Shown here: one piece after another, positions 57,401 through 64,000 of the stretch
Position numbering within the stretch: position 1 is the first letter of the stretch
Layout of the letters: each line of letters begins with the position of its first letter
Origin: Eonycteris spelaea
Taxonomy: Eukaryota; Chordata; Mammalia; Chiroptera; Pteropodidae
NCBI GenBank assembly: GCA_003508835.1
Contig: PUFA01000021.1
Coordinates: forward strand, 9,960,501 to 10,024,500
Direction of reading: 5' to 3'
DNA length: 64,000 bases
The notes under the pieces: generated by a model
The model's database searches: none
What the model saw: the letters and a program-made list of their open reading frames with translations, nothing else
Told to the model about the DNA's origin: nothing
Translations under genes and position numbers: made by a program

Positions 57401-58364
57401 TGTGCCTCTCCTGCTACAATGTGGCTAAATGCTCTGAGATTCCTCTGGCACAGAGAAAACATAAAGAAGGTATTTGCAGAGAATCCATGTTTATTAGAAT
57501 TATTCTATATTAATCATGGAAGTCAATAATTTCTTTTCTTTTTTCTTTCATTTGGCCATGTCACAGAAATAACCTCCGTCTTTAAACTCTGTTCTCATCT
57601 GCTTCTTTATGCATAACAAAATCTACATGATTATTTAGAGGTAAAAGTGGTTAGAAAGGGAATTCCAGGATTTAATGAAACTTAAGACACCATGAGGTCA
57701 TGGGAAAAAAACATGTAATATCTCCGAACTTTCAAAATAGATGACAATTTGGTTCCAACCGTTGTGGTTTTAGTTCTTAAGATTATTTTACATAGTTATG
57801 CTTTCTAACTAAAGAGTTCAAGTGAGTTCTGGAATTATTCACTTCTCTTTAATTACTATGGAATGTCATGATACCATTTAATTAGGAAATTGTATAAAAT
57901 GTTTAAGGACAAAATCTTTTATGGATATTTAACACTCAGAATAACATTTATACATTTATATGTATTTATATGAATCTATCTAGAGAATTGATAAGTATGT
58001 AGACATTAAAGGAAAGATTCCTTCTTATGGAATAAATACTATATGGATTTGGATAATTCTTCCCTCTCCATAATTGTACTGCTGTTTTGAAGAATGAATA
58101 TGTTTTTAAAAATATTTTAAAAATTAATATAGAAAAAATAGTTTATAATCTTAGGCTTGCTTATTATTTTATTTGTTAAATATTCTGGGTGCGTGACAAT
58201 TCCTAGGCACTATCATAAAACATATTTTAGCAGTGCCTAGGATTAACCATTTCATTCCTGAATTTTTGTCGACTGCATATTCACAGTGAGGATAGGGAAA
58301 GACTAAAAATGAGAAAAAAGATTTTGAGGGTGCAAAATAAAAGGCAAACAAGGACTTATATTAG
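57401..58364. other. unassigned AT-rich sequence
   Basis: Contains the inverted repeat at 58201-58242 and otherwise no recognised feature. Confidence 0.5.
58201..58242. repeat. perfect 11-bp inverted repeat with 20-base loop
   Basis: 'tcctaggcact' (58201-58211) and 'agtgcctagga' (58232-58242) are exact reverse complements. The pairing does not extend in either direction, so the hairpin is short. Confidence 0.9.
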
Positions 58365-58376
58365 GAATACTGTTCC

Positions 58377-58589
58377 GTCTTTGGCCATGCCACCCCGAAG
58401 AAGCTGGATCCTGTCTGATCTCGGAAGCTAAGCAGGGTCAGGCCTGGTTAGTACTTGGATGGGAGACCACCGAGGAGACCAGGTGTTGTAGCAATAAAAA
58501 ATAAGGAATTGTAAGCTGACAAATTCTTTGTAATCTGTGAGGTCAACCAAGGGTTGCCTCGTCTAATAAAAATAAAAAATAAATAAAAA
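58377..58589 (+). mobile_element. 5S rRNA-derived SINE, long form, best preserved
   Basis: The head (58377-58491) has an A-box region 'aagctaagcagggtcaggcc' and C-box 'gtacttggatgggagacc', both matching the 5S internal control elements. It continues into the long-form module (about 58505-58562) and an A-rich tail with AAAAAT repeats. The segment 'ccgaagaagctggatcctg' differs from 5S in the region before the A box. An exact 12-bp target duplication 'gaatactgttcc' flanks it at 58365-58376 and 58590-58601. Intact promoter boxes mean RNA polymerase III transcription is possible, but it is not shown. Confidence 0.95.
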
Positions 58590-58601
58590 GAATACTGTTC
58601 C

Positions 58602-59724
58602 AAGAATAGTAAAATTTGTAAAATACTCTAATATGTTATAGCATTTGAGATTGTCCAAATTAAATATCTCATTATAACGTTGCATCTCTAGTATATTTTC
58701 CCAATTCAATATAAACTTCCCAAGGGCAATGGCAGGCTTTACTGCTACCCTCACAGAGGCTGGCACTGGTTATATACCTTATGTTATGGATTGGATAAAT
58801 AAATGAATATTCCTTAAGAAAAATAACAAAATTGCTGTTATAAATAGAAATTATATTTAAATTACCATAGAGTTATTTATTTGTAATTAAGTATAAATAT
58901 TTATAATTTATTGGATGTTATTTTATTTGTAGGAAAATATCGTCAATTTGAGATAAAAATTATACTGATGAAGTAATTATTAATTAAATGTTAAGAGGAA
59001 TGGCCATGAATTATGCAAGTTATTTTGAGCTATTTTTTTATTTTTATGTTTGACTTAACTGGTAATGCACTGAAAGTTTTACAACCTTAAGGATAAATGC
59101 TCACTAATTCTGGTTTCTGTGATTAACAGTATTTTGTCTGTCTTATGCTTTCCAGGCACTGAGTGTGGATTACTATGATCATAAGATTGTCTAGTTGGAA
59201 AACAGAGCTGGTTTTCTTAAAGATTTGCTTTTAAATTACGACAATCTCACTTCTAGGTCATGTCTCATTTGCATTGTTTTCATTGGAAATAATTCACCCA
59301 AGAAGAAACTAAACATGCATTCCAGGTTACTTTTTGATGTATTTATTAGATTGCTTCAAAGTGTTTCATCCATTTGGGTAGATAAACATGCAGTTTTACA
59401 ATAAAATTATATAGGACAATAAGGCTTACTATTAAAGTGGATGTTTAATTATTGTTCGATCATATTACCCATATTTCATACAAATATTAAAAAAATGTAT
59501 AGCTATAGAGTTCCCTATCATTTGTTTCCATGTGTACGATATCAAGCTGGATTTGTTAACTAACATTTTTATATAATGATATGCATTTGAATAAGAACTG
59601 GTCTGTGTTTTAGAAGTTTATAATCTGAACTCCTTTATGGTTTAGTAAATAAGAATTGCAAAAACAATTAATGTTATTATAAATTTCAACTCTTTGTAAC
59701 ATTTTTTTATTATGTTCCTTTCAA
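58602..59724. other. unassigned AT-rich sequence
   Basis: No gene recognised. The minus-strand frame at 58563-58766 starts outside and runs into the SINE tail. Confidence 0.5.
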
Positions 59725-59850
59725 TAAGCATATAACACAGGCATAATACTTGTTAACTTAAAAAGACTATAACCTAGAGAGGTTAAGTTACTACTGAAAT
59801 TCACAAAGTTAGTAAAAACAAAATCAAGACTTCCAAATTTAATTTTATCT
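59725..59850 (-). mobile_element. MIR SINE, antisense
   Basis: The + strand 'acctagagaggttaagttac', 'tgaaattcacaaagttagta' and 'aaaatcaagacttccaaatt' is the complement of the MIR core and head. Confidence 0.6.
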
Positions 59851-60384
59851 TTTTTTTCAGCATGGTGCATGATCACTGAGAACGTGTGGTCCATTCATTT
59901 ATTACCTTTCTTTGGACAGAGACAGAATTCCAGTTTTGCATTTGTTAATAGTCCTCCTAACCTTCCTCCTTATGCCACATTTAGAAAAATTTTTTAAAAC
60001 TGATTTTCCTGAAATACAGTTCATTCATTCTTTTACAGTTCAAATTAAATCCTCGTTCTTAAACTCCAGGATATTCTAAGGTATGGTATCGACTTTTTCC
60101 TCCTGCTTTCTTTTTTCTATTCTAGCTAGACAGGAGTAATTCTTTCTTATTCATACTTCCTTGATTGTTTTTTTGGTGCAATGTTTTTCTTAAGTCAATT
60201 TTCTATTGTTTTATCCCATCAATGTCTCGTCTATCAGTGGACGCATAACTCAAACATCATTTTCTATATTAAACCTTTCTCTGAGTTTCCAACCCTTGTC
60301 CTCTTCTACCCCCTCATCCTAGTAATCTTTTCATATTTTTCATGCTTGTAAAATTTTCTGTCATCTTCTTATGACATTTCATGG
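59851..60384. other. unassigned sequence
   Basis: Pyrimidine-rich, no recognised feature. Confidence 0.5.
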
Positions 60385-60650
60385 TTTCTCAGTAATAGGC
60401 ACCTACTTTGTGGCAGTCACTTTCTCAAAACCCCGGGTTGGGCAGGGAGAAGAGAATACGATTTTCATCTCTGAATCTAAGATGATTTAGGTCTAATGGG
60501 AAGACTGATAAGTAAACAAAAAACTGGCACACAGTGTAGTAGATGCAGTCTCATGCAAATAGTGATAAATGTGGGACTATGGGTAATTTAGCAAACAACT
60601 AGCGGATGAAATGTAGAATATCAAAGAGAGAAAGTTCGAGGAACAGCAGT
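60385..60650 (-). mobile_element. LINE-2 3' end, antisense
   Basis: 'taggcacctactttgtggca', 'gtcactttctcaaaaccccg', 'tctaatgggaagactgataa' and 'cacacagtgtagtagatgca' follow the complement of the L2 3' part. Confidence 0.6.
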
Positions 60651-62767
60651 TGATAAGGGAGAAGGGTCAGGGGTCAGCTCCGAGTTATTAATGGGAAACA
60701 TGTGCCATGGTTTGGAGTTTGGGATGTTTTCCAAACTCTCTCCTACACATCTCACTCCTACTACAGATTCTCCCTTTCTACCTTGTAAAGTAGTTTTTCC
60801 CTTATGACTTTGAAAGGTATTATTCTTATGTAATGGATTCTCCACTGCATTTAATTCTTAATTAGGTTTAACTTTTTTTAAAAAATATATCAACATCTGT
60901 TTAAAGTTTTCACATGCTTTAAATTAAAAAGAAGACGAATTAGGTGGTCATACATGTGATTTTTTTTTTTTTTTACTATAAAACGATAGCGAGATGGAAG
61001 CAGACAACATGGGAAAGCGAGACCCAGATTGCACAGTTAATTTATCACACTATCTAGGAAGCTTCTCGGTATTGCCCGGAACTGTGGTAAACAATTCTGG
61101 TTTTCATGATTTATTCAAACTTGTTAGAAGTCAAAGAATTTCAATTTTTTTTTTCCACTTGACAATTTTATTTTGTGCTAAATAAAACTTTCCTGCCTTC
61201 GCTTTTCAAAGTGTCGCAACCGGAGAAAACTAAATTAATGATACTTGATGAAATTAATATAGTTAATATTTTCTTCTCAGTAAAAATATTTAAAGAAGTC
61301 ATAGATTTAACATATAAAACTATCATTAAAATTACTTGCGAGTTCAAGCATAACAAAGTGCAGAATTCTACAGAAAGTGCAAGTCCAAGAATGTATTTAG
61401 AGATGAAAAATAAACCAATGAGAAATTGCTTTAAACCTGTAGTTAAAATTACATATCAGGAACTGGGAATTTGGGTGAAAAAAGCCCTTGGTTCTTGTTC
61501 TTGGTTGCTCATCAGATTTATTGAACTTCTCTGGACCAGTGTTCTTATCTATACCATGAAAGGATGAACCAGGTCAGTCGTTCTTGAAAGATGACAAAAT
61601 GTATATATGCATGTAGTCTGTTGACTCTGTTGTTTCCATTTGAAAATGTGACATTATCCTATTTTAATTGCACAGACAAATTTAGCAATGAATGCCAGAC
61701 CCTGGCCAACTTGAAGAAATCTATGCAGTTCTTCCATCTCCTTCTTCAGCTTCTATAGTTTTATAAGTTAGGGATCACAATTTCACAGATTTTAGATAGT
61801 ATGAGGATTTCTTTAACATTTAATTTTATAATTTTTAAACTTTTGAATAAAAACATATATTTTGCCTTTAATTAGTGAACTAAAATAGTTAAAATAGTGA
61901 TATCGTAGAAATTTGGTGACTAATCTCAAGTTCTCTATAATTTTAAGCTTTATAAAATACTGAGGAATTGATCTTAATGATGTCTCAAAACAAGGAACTC
62001 TTCCAAATATTATATCACATCTTTCAGGTAATAAAAACTTTAAAAATCCTCAAAGTCTTTTATGCAAGAACCAGAAAAATATTTCTTAGTTACATACTAT
62101 ATTATATTCATAGAACCAGATTTTTAACAAATAAAAGAATTTTGACAGGGGAAGGAATTTTTCAGCATCTACCATTATTATATACTGAGCCCTCGTAAGC
62201 CAGCTATTGCCCAAACTTTTGCCATTGCACATAATGGCATTTGCAGCTCTAAGACAGCTATATTATCCTAAAAAAAAAAAAAAGCTACCATCAATTCAAG
62301 GGCATAGTCATTATCCAAATGATATGTCAAAGAAATTAAATAATTTGGCTCTTAGAAAACTAATGAAAAAAATAATACAGTAATATCATAAAGACACATA
62401 TTCATAAAAGCTATAAACAAACCTATATAGTTATTACCTTAGTTTCAAATGTGTAACTTATTACACACAACAAAGGATCAATCCAGATTACTGTTATGGC
62501 TATGCTATAATGCAAACGGTAGAAGGGCTTCGTAAAGAATCATTCTGTTTCATTTTTTTCTAACAGGTTTATTTACAAGTCCACATAAATATATACATTA
62601 AAATCCTTAACATCGCAGTTGATTATTGAAGCTGAAAAATGTTTGTTAGTGCAAGTGATAATACCTGTTACCACATTAATGCAAGTAGATTGCATTCTAA
62701 TGACAAAATTGATTTTAAAATTAGATGTCAATTTTCAAAACATATGGACTTTACAGGACACTCAATG
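60651..62767. other. unassigned AT-rich sequence
   Basis: Contains T-runs near 60960-60974 and an A-run near 62270-62283. The 130-codon frame at 61175-61567 is lysine- and isoleucine-rich, as expected for AT-rich DNA, with no recognisable domain. I would not call it a gene. Confidence 0.5.
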
Positions 62768-63030
62768 TTGTGGTTTCAAGCAGTCTGTAGAGCAGGACTG
62801 GCTGAGTTTGAATCCTGACTCCAGCACTACTGCTGTGACACTTTCTAGCTGCGTGGTCTTGGCAAGCCCCTGAACTGCTCATGTCTTCATCTGCAAAAGA
62901 GAATGATTATGGAACCTAGTTCCTAAGATTATTGTGACAGGTAGGTGGGATGATACATATGAAACACTTAGAATGGTGTCTGGCACATAGTAGTTGATAT
63001 AAAATGTTTGCAATTATTATTATTACTATA
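62768..63030 (+). mobile_element. MIR SINE, sense, nearly full length
   Basis: The complete MIR order is visible: 'gagcaggactggctgagttt', 'gaatcctgactccagcacta', 'agctgcgtggtcttggcaag', 'cttcatctgcaaaagagaat', 'agattattgtgacaggtagg', 'atggtgtctggcacatagta', ending in (ATT)n. It is the best-preserved MIR of the window. The 84-codon frame overlapping it is repeat-derived. Confidence 0.85.
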
Positions 63031-64000
63031 TTTTATTATTTTGACCAATGAGGAGGTTTAAATTGACATTAATATCATACTTAAAATTTAATGTTCCAAC
63101 TTTCTTTAGCACCAGGACACAAAATGCTGATTGATGCAAATAAAAATGAGATTTAAAATGGTTTCTCATTTCATTATTAGCAAAAGCCAATTGCCTAGCA
63201 TAGGGGTTCTCAATATTTTTATTCGAGACACATAAAATTTATTTGTACCTTTTTTAATCAGAAAAAATTTAACTGTGTACATAGGTGTCAACCTAGTTTA
63301 AGGGATTTTTGGATACTAGGTTAAAAAATTCTCATATAGTTAATACTTTTTAAGTTAGATTTATTTTATTTCTTTGATAAAAATCTTGAGAAATTTAATA
63401 TGTTTAATAAAAATTCATTGTCTCTACATATCATCTCTATACATAAATAATTACATTATCATTTATATAATAAATGGCTCATTATTCTTTCTTTATGAAA
63501 TACCTTAAAGTATTAGAAATTAATTCTACAGTATAGGTGCAGAATTTTATGCTAAAGATAGCTCTGACATGCTCATTAAAAGGTCAAATAAATCTAGGTG
63601 TCAACTCAATTGAAAAGATCAGGAAGAAACACTGATTGTATCAGTCAAGAAATGACGATGCTATAGCAACCCTGAAATATTTATTCAGAGCAATTGAGGG
63701 GTGAGATTGTTTTCCCCATCAGCCAAACAATTCCTGCTGAGCACACAACATTTCTGCCTATAACTTCACTCTACTCTGATGGTCACTACAGTGATACACT
63801 TGCTTTTATATAATTATTTTATTTTCTAGTTATTCAAAGGGAAATTTTCATTGCAATTTAATTGATTTTTGTTTTTGAGGCTATACTAGCCTGGGAAAAT
63901 GTTGCTGCAGGAACAGAATACTTTTTTTACCCTGCCTAGTATAATAATGGGACTTCATCTCCTTTCAAATCCCTTCCATTTATTACTATTCTCTTTGTTG
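63031..64000. other. unassigned right edge
   Basis: AT-rich, no gene recognised. 'aggggttctcaatattttta' near 63202 resembles the terminal sequence of hAT-Charlie elements, but no other end was found. From 63637 there is a faint likeness to the unnamed element at 56937. Confidence 0.45.

Noticed and set aside
61175..61567. 130-codon open frame rich in lysine and isoleucine
   Set aside because: Composition is what AT-rich DNA gives by chance, and there is no motif, signal peptide or conserved neighbour.

Overview
The window looks like a stretch of mammalian nuclear DNA from a gene desert or the inside of a very long intron. It is AT-rich, CpG-poor and full of interspersed repeats. I found no convincing protein-coding exon, tRNA, intact rRNA gene, CRISPR array, operon or prokaryotic signal. 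The longest open frames (under about 190 codons) have no recognisable domains, many overlap repeats or simple sequence, and I treat them as chance frames.

The best clue to the organism is a set of five SINEs whose bodies derive from 5S ribosomal RNA. They lie at 24403-24583 (+), 33389-33624 (-), 37461-37756 (-), 48811-48944 (-) and 58377-58589 (+). Among mammals, SINEs of this kind in short and long forms are described from fruit bats (Pteropodidae; the MEG-RS/MEG-RL type). Two LINE-1 3' ends (20171-20452 and 23760-24175) have a tail I associate with bat L1. I therefore infer an Old World fruit bat, with moderate to good confidence. Species and chromosome cannot be read from the window.

Layout. 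0-5 kb: old L1 and L2 fragments and a (GT)24 tract. 5-10 kb: mostly unassigned sequence with an LTR-like segment near 8.0-8.5 kb and a paired G-tract/C-tract near 10.1 kb. 10.6-13 kb: a long decayed antisense L1. 13-20 kb: mainly unassigned, with L1, MIR and LTR-like pieces. 20-25 kb: two bat-type L1 ends, a GC-richer block, a (GAATA)n tract and the first 5S SINE. 27-29 kb: L1 pieces and a decayed L2 reverse-transcriptase segment interrupted by MER5A. 29-34 kb: microsatellites, a MaLR-type LTR and the second 5S SINE. 34-37.4 kb: an unassigned AT-rich block. 37.4-49 kb: two more 5S SINEs, a CpG-rich focus at 40.5-40.8 kb, L2 and MIR pieces, and an L1 containing a tiny nested L1. 49.9-53.3 kb: a hAT-type element with an exact 8-bp target duplication, MER5A and an unassigned old repeat. 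53-64 kb: MIR and L2 relics, the fifth 5S SINE and unassigned AT-rich DNA.

No genes work together here. The biology that can be read is insertion history: L1-mediated SINE insertion with target-site duplications, nested insertions, growth of a microsatellite from a SINE tail, and decay of older families. Repeat assignments come from remembered consensus patterns, without any alignment program, so most boundaries are accurate only to tens of bases. The target duplications quoted base by base were read directly from the sequence.
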